NCBI GenBank assembly: GCA_026874595.1
Contig: CM049307.1
Span: 81,508,643 to 81,572,642 of the forward strand
Source: Sipunculus nudus
Taxonomy: Eukaryota > Annelida > Sipuncula > Golfingiida > Sipunculidae
Reading direction: 5' to 3'
Length of the DNA: 64,000 nt
Shown here one piece after another: positions 26,919 through 36,442 of the stretch. Position 1 is the stretch's first letter. Each line of letters starts with the position of its first letter. The notes beneath the pieces are model-generated. The model worked only from the letters and a program-made list of their open reading frames with translations. It was not told the origin of the DNA and did not search any database. The position numbers were made by a program, and so were the translations under genes.

Positions 26919-29900
26919 TTATTCCAATAAAGGATTTCCCCCACCCCCCCCCCCCAAAGAAAAAAAACAATTGGTGGATTAGCAATAGCTGTTTACATAA
27001 AGATAGACATAGAATGTGTACTTATAAACGGCACAGGTCAGCGTCCGTCCGCGTTGAGGGAGGCGGGTTCCGCATACAAATGTCACTGCATGGTTCACAC
27101 GTTTTATTGTGTGATCCAGGCAGACGTTCTAACATATATATACGCTGACAAACATATTGGATTAAAGGTCTGTTTCCATGTGCGTGTAAATGTGTAGGCC
27201 TATATGCGTATATGCGTGAACTGGAAGACGTATATATTTGTACAGTGGATCAAGCAGGCCTTCCACAAAAAAAGATGATGAAATTACGTCATTGTGCCCC
27301 GAATCCCTGAGTTCACGCAGACCATAAATGCGTGAAAATCGCTCCTATGGCGATTTTCACGCATATACGGACATACGCATATACGCTGACGGACATATAG
27401 AAACACCCCAGTTACTAAATCATATGATTTAATGCAGCAATTAATGCAGCAATTAATGCAGCATGATAGGATCAGTAGATTTCTATTCAAATTTAGCAAT
27501 ATTTTGCTTATGTTTTCAGTGAATTGTTAACTTCAGGTTAAATATTTTTTTTTTAATTTGTTGTAAGCTGAGAAATGAGGAAAATCAGGGAAACTTTACA
27601 GCCTCGTGTCCACTTGTACGGATGCGGTGCGGATACGTATGCGGATATTTTGTGTATTTGTGTCCATTAGATCCGTTTTTCAGTGCGTTTATAGGTCTTT
27701 CACTCTCCTTCACCTCTATAAAATGGCACTTTCCGCATGCGTTTCCGCATGCGTTTCCGTACCCGCGGCTACATTGTCCGGTTTTCAAAAAACGTATCCG
27801 TTTCCGCACGCCGCACGCACTCCGCACCGCATAAAGGTGTGTTTCCATTCATCTGTCAATCTCGTACGTCTCGTACGCAAAAAAATCGGATCCCTCTTTT
27901 TAAGATGAACTGTTTCCATATGTACGTTTTAACGTGCTCCGCATGTATATCCGCAAAAACGGACAGTATCGAAACGGATCGGTGAGCGATTTATCCGTTT
28001 TGCGGATGGCAAAAATCCCTACATTTCTCAACAGTGCCCCGGCTCCAGGTGTGATGAGACATATTGACCTTCTTCCTGCCTGTCGTCCTTGCAGTTTCAA
28101 AAGAGGCACGTGAAAGGGCATCCGCAAGAAAAACGTACGTACTTATGGTTGACGGACTGCGCACTAGGGAGCGTACGTACGTCTTTAGCGGATACGATTT
28201 GTACGGATACATGGAAACACAGCTTAAGTGAACACACTTCTTTATTCAATATGCGCGATTTAAAACGCGTCCGCATCCGCATTCGTATCCGTATCGCCTA
28301 AGTGGACTAAGCTTAACTGTTTGACTATTTCCATCTCCCTGAATTAATTTACTTTATTTTGCTCACACATCATTATTGTCAATCTTGTTCAATCAAACAT
28401 ATTTAATTATTTATAATTAATTACAACATATTTTTCATGTCTGTTTTACTTTTACCAGGAGATTGTTTACTACAAATTTAGACTGCCAATATGACCTTAC
28501 GCAGAAAATGCTCTGGTGAAATAATTCGTAATGGTGAAAAAAAAACAATTTAAGGCAAGGGGTTTAGGCCTTCATGAAGTCACTGATTGTTGTTGACTTC
28601 ATGTTCACGGGATATGTTTACAGGTAATGGGTGGAACCATGCTCCACATGAGCCAGTTAAATCTATATTCCTTTCTGTAGAAGCTGAAGACTGAAATTCG
28701 TAGTGGACCCTGCACCAACAAATAAAACAGTGAGCATTTTATAGGTGGCCCAATCCCCACACGATATTCATCCAGCCGACCAGCTAATTACGCTCTTTAC
28801 ACAGCGCTTTACCTATAGGGCCACTTCCTATATCGTAAGGCGCTGTTTGTTATGACCTCGTATCCTGAATTGCAACACCAGAGGGGAGCACTGTATTTTT
28901 GTCCAATCAGATGAGACCTTGTGCTGGAAGACAAAGCCAAGCGAGGAATACACAGAGCCAATCATATTCATTTCTTTTTGAGTGACAGCTCATCTCCCAG
29001 CGTAACCGTCTGAACAGGCCACAGGCTCAGAGAGAATTGCCCCTGACGTGGTTTGCTTCTATAGGGCCTTGGGCACATAGGATGCTCGGCCGGTGAGCTG
29101 TAATTCAAACGAAACGAAACAACAAAGCCTGCGTGCTCACCTCGCTGGCTTGTTTCAGTTCTGCAGACAACAGATACATGGCTACGCTAACACAGTCATA
29201 ATGTCATAACCGAATCGGTCGATGATGCGAGAATGCAGAGGGAGCAATTTAAATTCGACCGGAAATTCATCAAGCGGCGCTTGAAGCGCGGCAATGGGCG
29301 GAGCCAGGATGCCTGTCGAGTGTTTGTTTATTGGCATCTGATTGGCTGCTTGTCACATCGTACGCACATTTATTTCAGTGGACAACAAATCGCCATCTGG
29401 TGTCTAAGTATATCATTAACGTTCAAAGCTGGCAGCGTGAAATTCAGTTGCTTCTTTAGAAGCGCAAGATTTCCGCTGCCTCGGGAGCGTACCAGCTAAT
29501 ATATGCTGCCTTATTGTTTTAGTTTCAAGTATTTCATCTTCCTTTACTCAATGACTTTTGTGAAATATTGTAGTCAAGTTCTTGCTTGCTTTATTTAGAT
29601 GTAACACAAACACAGCTCATCACAACAGAAAGCGACTACTTGTCTCTGATCATGCCGCTGTGGAATGAACAACATCCAGGCACGCGGAAATCTGGGGCTC
29701 CCGTGTCAGTTTCAACTTTCAAGTGATTTTATTTTTAACTGAAATCTCTTTCATTTTGCTGATGTCAATGTCTGTTATCTGGTGTTAACTGTCAGTACGA
29801 GATGATCATGTACATAAACTTATGAAATACACTACTCTCCCCAGTTTCAACTCATATGATATTCAGGTTATGCATTGTACATTTTTCCATTTTTAGAACA

Positions 29901-30481
29901 TCTAATGTGATTGTATACCATTTTTATTACCATTACTCTTACTGAGTAATATTCAATAATATTTAATATTGATAATTATTATTAATAAACCATGATTAAT
30001 ATACTGATCTAACAAATAAGATGTTGTTGATATGCTGGAGGATAGTTGTGTGTAGTACATACTGCTAGGTAACTAACCCCCCCCCCCCACACACACACAC
30101 ACACAAACTTTATGATAAATATTACACCCACTCCATTCTCTTTACCAATGGTTAGCGCCCTCTAGACTGAAATGCTTATGTTAAATTTATACTTTTTTTA
30201 GGTTCTCAATATAACGTTATGATGGAGTAATTCTAAATACATGTAATCTCTTGATATCTTCAGCGTATTGGAGTTCCGGTACCGACGAAGACGTAGAAGG
30301 GGTGTTTAGGTGGGCATCAACCGGAGCCCCAGTAAACGGCAGGCTGCCGGGTCGTTACGACGTGACGGATGGCAATACGTGGAACTGTTTGTGTATATAC
30401 TGGGTTATGACCGACAGCGTCTGGGAGGATGTTGACTGTACATGGAGCCGCTACCCACTTTGTGAAATAACACTTGGGTAA
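12112..30481 (+). CDS. C-type lectin with N-terminal PAN/apple-like domain (spliced, 5' incomplete)
   Basis: Exons seen are 12112-12366 (PAN/apple-like), 20319-20528 (first half of the lectin domain), 29599-about 29679 (middle) and 30264-30481 (end, stop TAA at 30479). Introns all interrupt codons after the first base, the usual phase for extracellular modules. C-type lectin-like domains bind carbohydrates or proteins outside the cell, and invertebrate forms are often immune recognition or adhesion molecules. Conserved landmarks are GSCYK, TWQEARAHC, GGDLVAIEDEAEL, VFRWASTGAPVNG and VWEDVDC. The sugar-specificity EPN/QPD triplet is not present; APVNG stands there, and WED replaces WND, so classical calcium-dependent sugar binding is doubtful. 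The start codon and signal peptide were not found with confidence. Confidence 0.85.
12444..12564. repeat. Trinucleotide repeat, (AAT)n then (TTA)n
   Basis: An impure AAT/CAT array is followed by a TTA array. The two halves are complementary and can form one long hairpin. It lies in the intron 80 bp after the PAN exon donor. Confidence 0.9.
12837..12902. repeat. (TA)n microsatellite
   Basis: About 32 uninterrupted TA dinucleotides in lectin intron sequence. Confidence 0.9.
12903..14214. other. Lectin intron, no internal gene
   Basis: AT-rich sequence with no supported frame. One stable hairpin lies at 13401-13431. The right end grades into dispersed repeat copy B. Confidence 0.5.
13401..13431. 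repeat. GC-rich hairpin
   Basis: CTAAACTGCCGGCA and TGCCGGCGGTTTAG form a 14-bp stem with one mismatch and a 3-base loop. It stands out in AT-rich surroundings. Confidence 0.8.
14215..16705. repeat. Dispersed repeat, copy B
   Basis: Collinear with 520-2365. It carries about 1.15 kb more, between a run of about 20 G at 14661-14680 and a G run at about 15825-15843, where copy A has a single G tract. It ends with CGGACGGACG, CTCAGATGACTTATAGTCAG and CTGAGCTAA. It lies inside the first known lectin intron. Confidence 0.6.
16706..17302. other. Lectin intron, no internal gene
   Basis: Nothing recognisable; mixed AT-rich sequence. Confidence 0.5.
17303..18115. repeat. Higher-order minisatellite, about 38-bp monomer
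   Basis: Monomers of 38-42 bp share TTAACATGAA, GTAGACAGGCTGG and CAGCC. Five monomers (42+38+38+38+38) make a 194-bp unit present three times at 17341-17534, 17535-17728 and 17729-17922, nearly identical (one visible change, GTAGAC to GTACAC, in unit 2). Divergent single monomers lie on both sides. This is typical of recent local amplification of a five-monomer block. Confidence 0.93.
18503..18692. repeat. Foldback hairpin, arms of about 85 bp
   Basis: The left arm 18503-18587 and right arm 18611-18692 are inverted copies with few differences. The 15-bp core ACACAGTCAGTATGG / CCATACTGACTGTGT is perfect, around a 23-nt loop. It looks like a foldback element or a collapsed inverted-repeat transposon. 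No clear target duplication was seen. Confidence 0.8.
18706..20087. other. Lectin intron, no internal gene
   Basis: Starts with a short acidic-coding-like patch (GATGACCCTGACAATGATC) beside the foldback hairpin; otherwise AT-rich with nothing recognisable. Confidence 0.45.
20088..20160. repeat. (TA)n/(CA)n compound microsatellite
   Basis: TA runs enclose about 11 AC dinucleotides. Overlapping low-complexity frames here are artefacts. Confidence 0.9.
20319..20528 (+). CDS. Lectin gene exon: first half of C-type lectin domain
   Basis: The acceptor TTTCACAG/AC and the donor GATACAG/GTAAGT are both strong, and the exon is phase 1 at both ends. The translation runs KTCPNDFGD, then HGSCYKI, TWQEARAHCFSLGGDLVAI, EDEAELKHIL. 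This is the N-terminal half of a long-form C-type lectin domain: the extra N-terminal Cys pair, the W-x-E-A-x-x-x-C helix, and the G-G-D-L-V-A-I strand. It is the clearest lectin evidence in the gene. Confidence 0.92.
20529..21312. other. Lectin intron, no internal gene
   Basis: AT-rich, nothing recognisable. Confidence 0.5.
21313..21530. mobile_element. pogo/Tigger-like MITE remnant
   Basis: TACAGTCCAAGCTGTCTTAA and ACGACCACCTG at the left, then a second ACGACCACCTGGCTATTAC and CCTAATGCGGGCAC further in. This is the wording of inverted-repeat ends of the CAGTCGAACCTGTCTAATGC family also seen at 25131-25215 and 36163. The right end is decayed. Confidence 0.5.
22555..22622. repeat. (TA)n microsatellite
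   Basis: About 30 TA dinucleotides, followed at once by G/C-tract element debris (22623-22805) ending in CTGGATCCTCCACTG, a variant of the 8096-8303 element's right end. Confidence 0.9.
22811..25127. other. Lectin intron, no supported gene
   Basis: Includes a perfect 22-bp palindrome at 23119-23140 centred on TTCATGAA. A less AT-rich stretch at 24449-24859 has an open frame of 136 residues with no domain, no clear signal and overlapping frames on both strands. I do not call it a gene. Confidence 0.45.
25131..25215. mobile_element. Short pogo/Tigger-like palindromic element
   Basis: The left end CAGAACCTGTCAAATACGAC and the reverse complement of the right end, CAGTCGAACCTGTCTAATGC, are related inverted repeats. 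Both continue into GACCACC. The whole element is about 85 bp. The right flank starts with TA, as for Tc1/mariner/pogo elements. Confidence 0.65.
25216..26206. other. Lectin intron, no internal gene
   Basis: Nothing recognisable apart from a C tract near 26037-26049. Confidence 0.5.
26628..26669. repeat. (CT)n microsatellite
   Basis: CT-rich run, also present at the matching place in the second copy (40376-40418), so it was part of the duplicated unit. Confidence 0.85.
26864..26916. repeat. (TA)n microsatellite
   Basis: About 26 TA dinucleotides, at the position matching the (TA)n of 40620-40676 in the paralogous block. Confidence 0.9.
27168..27404. mobile_element. Inverted-repeat MITE (GTTTCCATGTGCG ends)
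   Basis: The left end AGGTCTGTTTCCATGTGCG pairs with the right end CGGACATATAGAAACACCCC. Subterminal TATGCG and CACGCATATACG phrases are also inverted. Related halves lie at 46373-46488 and 47214-47340 and share GTGAACTGG, CAGTGGATCAAGCAGGCC and CTGAGTTCACGC. It is absent from the paralogous block, so it inserted after that duplication or was lost there. Confidence 0.65.
27599..28312. mobile_element. PIF/Harbinger-like MITE (outer), TTA target duplication
   Basis: TTA at 27596-27598 and 28313-28315 flanks an element whose ends (left GCCTCGTGTCCACTTGTACGG; right GCCTAAGTGGACTAAGC) are inverted repeats sharing GTCCACTT. The interior is full of GCGGATACG / CGTATCCGC-type phrases. The paralogous block lacks the element at exactly this place (41376-41400), which confirms insertion. 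A 3-bp TTA duplication is typical of PIF/Harbinger elements. No transposase is encoded. Another element is nested inside it. Confidence 0.8.
27835..28224. mobile_element. MITE nested inside the outer element, TAA target duplication
   Basis: The left end AGGTGTGTTTCCAT and the reverse complement of the right end, AGCTGTGTTTCCAT, match at 13 of 14 bases. TAA flanks both sides (27832-27834 and 28225-28227). The interior carries CGTACG, CGGAT and GCGGA phrases. Its ends resemble those of the 27168-27404 element, suggesting one family. Confidence 0.8.
28752..29598. other. Lectin intron, less AT-rich, no supported gene
   Basis: More balanced base composition than its surroundings. A frame of 88 residues at 29233-29499 has a basic start and no domain; I do not call it. 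The end is the pyrimidine tract and acceptor of the next lectin exon. Confidence 0.45.
29599..29679 (+). CDS. Lectin gene exon: middle of C-type lectin domain (3' end uncertain)
   Basis: After TTTATTTAG the phase-1 frame joins the previous exon as D-VTQTQLITTESDYLSLI and then MPLWNEQHP, before reaching a stop at 29724. No GT donor in phase 1 lies before that stop. CCAG/GCACG at 29680 would be a GC donor in the correct phase, giving HP-A-YWSSGTDEDVEG across the junction. That choice is inference. If the exon is not used, the two flanking exons also join in phase 1. Confidence 0.5.
30264..30481 (+). CDS. Lectin gene last exon: C-terminal half of C-type lectin domain
   Basis: After ATATCTTCAG the frame reads YWSSGTDEDVEGVFRW, ASTGAPVNGRLPGRY, NTWNCLCIYW, VWEDVDC, SRYPLCEITLG and a TAA stop. 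The W...G-x-F-x-W strand, the paired cysteines (CLC, DC, LC) and the final P-x-C-E are standard for the end of a C-type lectin domain. Calcium-site residues are altered: no EPN/QPD, and WED for WND. The protein ends four residues after C-E, so no transmembrane segment follows. Confidence 0.9.
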
Positions 30482-31420
30482 TTGTTACCTAATAATCAAA
30501 TTTACATTTCCTGGGATTATTCTTGTAATTCCTCGGGGCCTTGTTGTTTCTCCCTTCACATCTTTTGGTTTTTACATAAAAGTATCCCCCTGTGCTGGGA
30601 AACCGACAAAAGCAATGACTATTTTAAACAAAAACAAGGCCCCATGTTTTGAAAGCTAGAATATTATATGATCCCTGGTTACTATTATAGACCCAGTACT
30701 TTTAACGGACAAAACAAAATGGAGCTGAGGCGAAATTAATTAAACCAAAATTAGCTTGTTTCTTTGAAAAAGGGCGTAGTACTAATTCTCCCTCTATATT
30801 GAAGTTAGCATACAAATATTTTTTTATATATGCCAGGTTACTATTATACTTTACAATATTGAACTGTGCATGGTGTTAACCTCTGTTGCATGTACTGATA
30901 CTATTTGTAAGAAATATATATACACGTTTGTTGGTTTATCATAATACCATGTTGTAAAAGATGTATATTGCTTGTACATATGCCTTGTTTGTGGATAACA
31001 TATCCGTACCTTGGCAACATTGAATCATGCACTCCTTTAGAGGAGGACTTTAAAACATGGGGGTGGGGGGGGGGGGGGATGGGGGGGGGGGTCATATGGC
31101 GAGGTCGCGAAGGGCAGACGGGGAGAGGATGTGCCCCTCTGATGGTGTTTAGAAATGTTTATAAGATGCATGTGTAAGCTGTAACAATGTAACCTTTTAA
31201 AAGAGGTATTAGGCCTAAGCGTGTATTATTCTATTTTGCTAATTTAGATGAAAAATAGGGTTTATCCGCCCCTGGCCTGTTAACATTTTTTACTTATATT
31301 ATTATTGTGAAATGTGCATGTATTGTGAATTTAGGTGTATCATTATATCAAGATTAGTATAAGTGAAACTTATAATTGCTAGTTTAAAGTATCCCAAGGT
31401 ACATAGATGTGTACATAGAT

Positions 31421-31421
<1 letters not shown>
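30482..31421. other. Lectin 3' untranslated or intergenic region
   Basis: Contains long G tracts around 31059-31091. No frame is supported. No AATAAA signal was noticed close to the stop. Confidence 0.4.
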
Positions 31422-31503
<82 letters not shown>

Positions 31504-31525
31504 ATAATTATATATATATATATAC
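31422..31525. repeat. (TA)n microsatellite, interrupted
   Basis: Two or three TA blocks totalling about 100 bp. Confidence 0.9.
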
Positions 31526-31877
31526 ATTTAGCAAAACATTCTTACTCTGAATTATTTACACAAACATCTGTCTTAAACGACAGGCATGCAGTTTTTTTTG
31601 CTAATTATTAACTTGGTAATTTAGTAATACAACTCAACCTGTGGGCCAGAGGTGTGAGATGAGATATGACAAAACAAGGTGACTTTCACCACTTGTTTGT
31701 AACAACATGCCTGTCTGAAAAAAATGTGGAATCCAAACTTTACTCAGACATAAATATAACTATTTTTTCTTTCTTGTTTAGCTAAACATGTATGCTCTAC
31801 ACTGCAAACGCTTATTTATGATATGCACTATATCTTAACGTCTGTATGTTGTTTCACTAATTCGATTGAGATGCAAC

Positions 31878-31883
31878 AATAAA
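31878..31883 (+). terminator. Possible polyadenylation signal
   Basis: AATAAA followed about 20 bp later by a T-rich stretch, 1.4 kb beyond the lectin stop. Assignment to that gene is uncertain. Confidence 0.25.
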
Positions 31884-32894
31884 GTATAAAATGTAAGACT
31901 TTTTTTTTGTTTTGTCTTAATACTGGTTGTGAAAATCCCTCTGAAAGATGTATGAAAGATTACGAATGCGGGATTGAAAAGAAATCCAGAAAATAAAACA
32001 GCTTAATCTTGATGAGAAAGCACAGGTAGAGCGCAAACCTCCGCCAACGCCTGCCCCGACGTCAAGATCCTACCCAAAATATAATCTACCAATTGTCCAC
32101 CATGTCACATTAATTCATTTAAATTTTATTGAATATATTGACAATAAACATAATCAATGAAACAGGAAAATACCTATATTGACCATCCTTCTATAAATGT
32201 TCAATAATTAAGAACTTTGAAAGATTAAAAAGTATGTTATGACAAACTTACAACTTTGTACCGCGCCGTCTCTGACTGACTTATAGTGAGTGCCGAGCTG
32301 TGACGTTATGTAGGGGACTTATCTGAGACCCGCAGCCTGCCCAGCTCCTTACACTCAACAATGTAAAGTCTGACACCTAAATACGACACAGTGGCAGCGT
32401 TCAGTCATTCAAAAAGATATATCAGTCTGAATGGTTACAATGATATAAAGTGTTTCTCTCCCGGCTGGTACCCACGGGACCTTATTATGACGTCATTGTC
32501 ATTTACCTCACATTGCACCCAACTTCCATGATGACGATGTCACCATGACGACGTGACCATGACAAAGTCGTAACGACAAAGTACATTGCCTGACCCCCCC
32601 CCCCCCCAAAAAAAAAAAAAAAAAAAACGAAAAACTCAAAATATTCTTAACTGATTTAATGAAATTTACCAAGAGAGTAGAGAGTGGGTCCTAAGCCAAG
32701 GAAGAAGTATTTAAATTCAGGGGCAAATTGACGTATTCTAGAAGGTTTATATGGAAAACGGGACAAGTTTGGCTGAATTCGAACTCAGAACAAAATTTCA
32801 AATTTAAATCTTACTGCTCCGTCCAAAAATTATGGGTTTTTTTCACATTTTGGCGTTATCTTACTTCTTTAAAAAATTTTGGTTTTGGAGCAAA
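31884..32894. other. Intergenic stretch
   Basis: No gene seen. A run of C (about 32596-32607) passes directly into a run of A (to about 32626). Confidence 0.5.
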
Positions 32895-33442
32895 ACTACA
32901 GCTAGACTGGTACCCTGCTCTATTATGGCCCTTAGCAAAGCATAGGCGTAGAACGCCATCTTAAGTACTCCCAGTTGCAACTCCTGACTGACCTGTAGAC
33001 TGGTTCCAACTCCAGTATGCACGCTCATACCGGTTGTTATGGATGTTAACGTGTTCCTTATTGATTATCCGTGAAGATTTTTTTCTTATAAAATAACTTT
33101 CATTAGTTATTTCTATGTTTCAATTATTGAAGAATGAGTGTTTGCACAAAAATTGAATATTGGATGTAAAGATAATACGATATACTGAATCTTTGGTATT
33201 CCAATTCGCGTAGCAGTGATTTATTATTAATATTTTTAATCCAATCATTAATGTCACAAGCAATGAAATGCCAACTTTTGGTAACTTCTCTGAGCAAACG
33301 AAATGCTTATTTTTATCATATATAATACATACTGGAGTTGGAACCAATCTGCCGGGAACATAAGATGGCGTTGTACGCCCGTCTCTATGATTAGCCTAGA
33401 GCAGCGGTGCCATAATAGAGCGGGGTACCAGTCTAAACTACA
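32895..33442. mobile_element. Inverted-repeat element, arms of about 115-125 bp
   Basis: The left arm 32895-33019 and right arm 33329-33442 are inverted copies: GACTGGTACCC, CTCTATTATGGC, CGCCATCTTA, TGGTTCCAACTCCAGTATG in order on the left strand, and the same reversed on the right. The spacer of about 310 bp is AT-rich with no coding potential. This explains why open frames on opposite strands share the peptide DWYPALLW. Confidence 0.8.
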
Positions 33443-35022
33443 GCACACACGTTGTATACATAAAGCTTTCCTGGTGACAGAGAACGGTAGCAGAAAACTT
33501 GATATTTAAATTTTCAACAGCTAGATGTCGCCTTTCACCACCCCCACCACCTCCGAAATAAAGAGGTGTTTTTCTTTTCTTTCAAAAGAGTTTTTTATAA
33601 TCGTTTATGATTAGCCAGTCTTAACTTATCTGTTCCATACCTGTGTTACCAAAACAGGCCCGTCCTGGGTGTAAATGTCAGGTACACAATTAGATACCCA
33701 AAGCACAATTTTATTCCCCAGGGAATAGAAAAACCTGTGGTCCTCTTTCAGTTCACAGTCAGAGATATCCATGACGCGGCGTATGTGCGCCCTCTGTTGG
33801 TAGTTGTCTATCTATCAGCAGCTTTTCTCAGGAGTAGCTGGTCGTATTCTCACGAAATATTATACAGTGGGTATGTTTTTCCATGAGCGAAGCAGAACCC
33901 ATAATGTGGCGCCACCTGTATGTTTGACGAGATTTCAGGTCTTTCTCACACGTTGGTCACTTATTAAAATTATAAATCTCAATTATTCCAACATATATCC
34001 CTGTCACCATGCAACTTGTAATGAGGAGCGAATGTATCAATTTTTTTCCAGAACTGTGGTAGACACATTTGAGAACTGGACTGACCTGAGTTTTTTTTTT
34101 TATTTAGAAACAATCAACAGCATTTCTTAGCAATAGTTTGTTGCATTTTCACGATTTTGACACATACGTTGTATTTGGGGGAGGGGGGGGGGTGACTTTT
34201 TGTGCCATCTCCGTATACCTAAGATTTTATTAAGAGGAAGTCATTCTGTGCACATACTGCCATCGAATGTAATACCTATATGTGAAAGATTCTCCTGTAT
34301 GAAATAACTTAAACAAAAAATAAATCATTATCTTATTTTGGTGTTTTACATGAAAATGCTTTTAAATTATTCAAGTGGGTTTTTTTTTTACATAAGGTGA
34401 TTAAATAACAAAATGTTGGTTACGGCACTCTTTGTCCCTCCGTGTGAAGAGCTAATCTCGGCGCACTTTGGCCCATCGGCCTGCGCTCTGGGAAAAAAAC
34501 AGTCTGTCGGTGAAAGCAAGGCCGCTTATCACTATCACCACAAATAACTTTCATCATGCATTTATATATATGGTGTGGAATGCAGAATTGCATAACATGT
34601 GAAACGAATATTAAATCGAGATCAGTAAATTTTGAATTACGAAGCGTCTGTAAATTTCTGTCTGGCAAATAACAATCCATACAGCCTTATCATTGAAAGA
34701 TATTTTTAAATCGTATATCAAAATGTAGATGTTATGTATTTACTGTTATTTCATGGGCGTCAAAAAGTAGGGGACGGGGGGATAGGCCAACATCACCCCA
34801 ACTGTTTACTTGGGGAGACAATAAAAAGTGTTAACTTACTTTTTAGTTACGTTTAGAATACGTTTAAACAGTTCGCCTTAACCTTTTTTTTTTATTAATT
34901 TTGATCATGTTTTTGAAACGGTCCCTTTTTGTTTCATTTCATTTCAAATACCGAGTATTTTAATCTAAAAATTCTGTCGTCTAAAATAGCGCTTTGGCAT
35001 ATTTTGGCATGCACATTAGCTC

Positions 35023-35068
<46 letters not shown>

Positions 35069-36160
35069 CAGACATATATTTATATATATACTGAAGTTGC
35101 CCCCCCCCCCCCCTCTAACCATTCGACGTCCATGTTTGTTATACAGTTTACGGATAACCTGTGATATTTACACTCAGTGTGGATACACATTTTAATTGCC
35201 TTTTGTGAAAAATTTGTAACGTCAAATGGTCTACTTGAAGGGCACGATATCAAACCTGTTCAACATTAGTACTTTAATTACTATCATCCAGATCAAACAT
35301 TAAGATCAAACAGCACTGTGTAAGGAATAATCAGTCAAAGTGATGATCATGATGATGATTTTGCTCATAAGTACGACCATTTCCTTCTTGCTGTACTTGA
35401 AAGACATTCATTAAACACAAATTAGTGTTACAAGTAACTAATCAAACTCAGTCAAGGCATGCCATGGCGTGCGGTGTCCAGTCATGATATAATAACATAT
35501 AAATTTGATAAACCTTGAAATGCGGACGTATGTGACTCATGTCCAAGAGAGGAGATCAATTCCACTGTCAGAATCACGATGTTCAGATAAAGACAGATAT
35601 CAGTCTGGGATATGTCCTCCAGAAGCGCCACCTATCTGGATATTGGTGATTTAAGTTCAGCTGATGATAGTCTCTCAAACAGACGCCAGGTGCCGCTACA
35701 TCTTTAGATCGAGTGCGTCTTTTATTGGACACAATTTTGTAAAAGATAAGTTGAAATTGAGGTATCTTTTTTCGATCCCCTCAGCTCGGTCACCCTATCC
35801 AACTACAGCCTTTTCTTCGTAATTTATCCAAATATTTGTCTTTTGCTTTGTTTATTAAGCTAACAACATGCTTAAGCAATCAGAATTCTTATTCTGTCAG
35901 ATGTAACCGTGTACTCTGATGTTAGCCCGACACGTGCGGACTCCATCAATTCATCTGTGCTTGACGTTATGTCACTATATGACAGCGCTCTAGACTGTAG
36001 CAACTATATTGTATACAGACATCTCACGCCTCACATATATCAACATCATGTTCTAGGAAATAAATAAAAAAAAATACCGTTAAAAAGTGTTTTTCATGTT
36101 TATGGATAGCCGCCATATATGGAAAAAAAGTTTCAAATAAAGACCCATAATATTTGCAAG
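33443..36160. other. Intergenic stretch
   Basis: No gene seen. It includes a CTCF-like word at 33787-33800, a G tract near 34182-34190, (TA)n near 35022-35066 and a C tract at 35101-35113. Confidence 0.5.
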
Positions 36161-36250
36161 TACAGTCGAACCTCTATAATGGGGGCACCCTTGGGTCTGG
36201 GCCAAACTACCCACTTTATAGAAGTGCCCACCATATTGAGGTATTAGCTG
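36161..36250. mobile_element. pogo/Tigger-like element end
   Basis: TA followed by CAGTCGAACCTCTATAATGG and GGGCACC, the classical left inverted repeat of this group, then an imperfect internal inverted copy (CCCACTTTATAGAAGTGCCC). The right end was not found; the L1-like fragment begins about 160 bp on. Confidence 0.55.
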
Positions 36251-36442
36251 CCACAATCAGAGCTGCCCACTACTTTTAAATATGAGTTTTAAGAGTCCTT
36301 TATTAAACTGATGCTTGTACTTCTATAATCTCCCTGTTTTTACATGAAGGCTAATAATTAATAAGTATGAATGTTAGTATATATACATAAACATATGTAT
36401 GGGTGTGTATTAACACAATTATTGATGGACATCACCCCATTC

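Larger units (their letters stand above)
26207..28751 (+). repeat. Duplicated block, copy 1 (within lectin intron)
   Basis: Collinear with 40008-41821. Both begin TATCTGGACATGTG and ATAAGCCGCAGTTTTTC, pass a CT microsatellite, an AT-rich patch, a (TA)n run, GGCACAG...CAGCGTCCGTCCGCG, TTAGCAATATTTTGCTTATG and CAATATGACCTTACGCAG, and end GTGGACCCTGCACC...GAGCATT. Copy 1 carries extra insertions at about 27168-27404 and 27599-28312. It may be two copies of one mobile element or a segmental duplication; no target duplication was seen. Confidence 0.85.

Noticed and set aside
27585-28301. Cluster of overlapping frames rich in Arg and His
   Set aside because: By-product of CGGAT/CGTACG-rich nested MITEs; no product expected.
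29233-29499. 88-residue frame just before a lectin exon
   Set aside because: No splice logic linking it to the lectin frame and no known domain.
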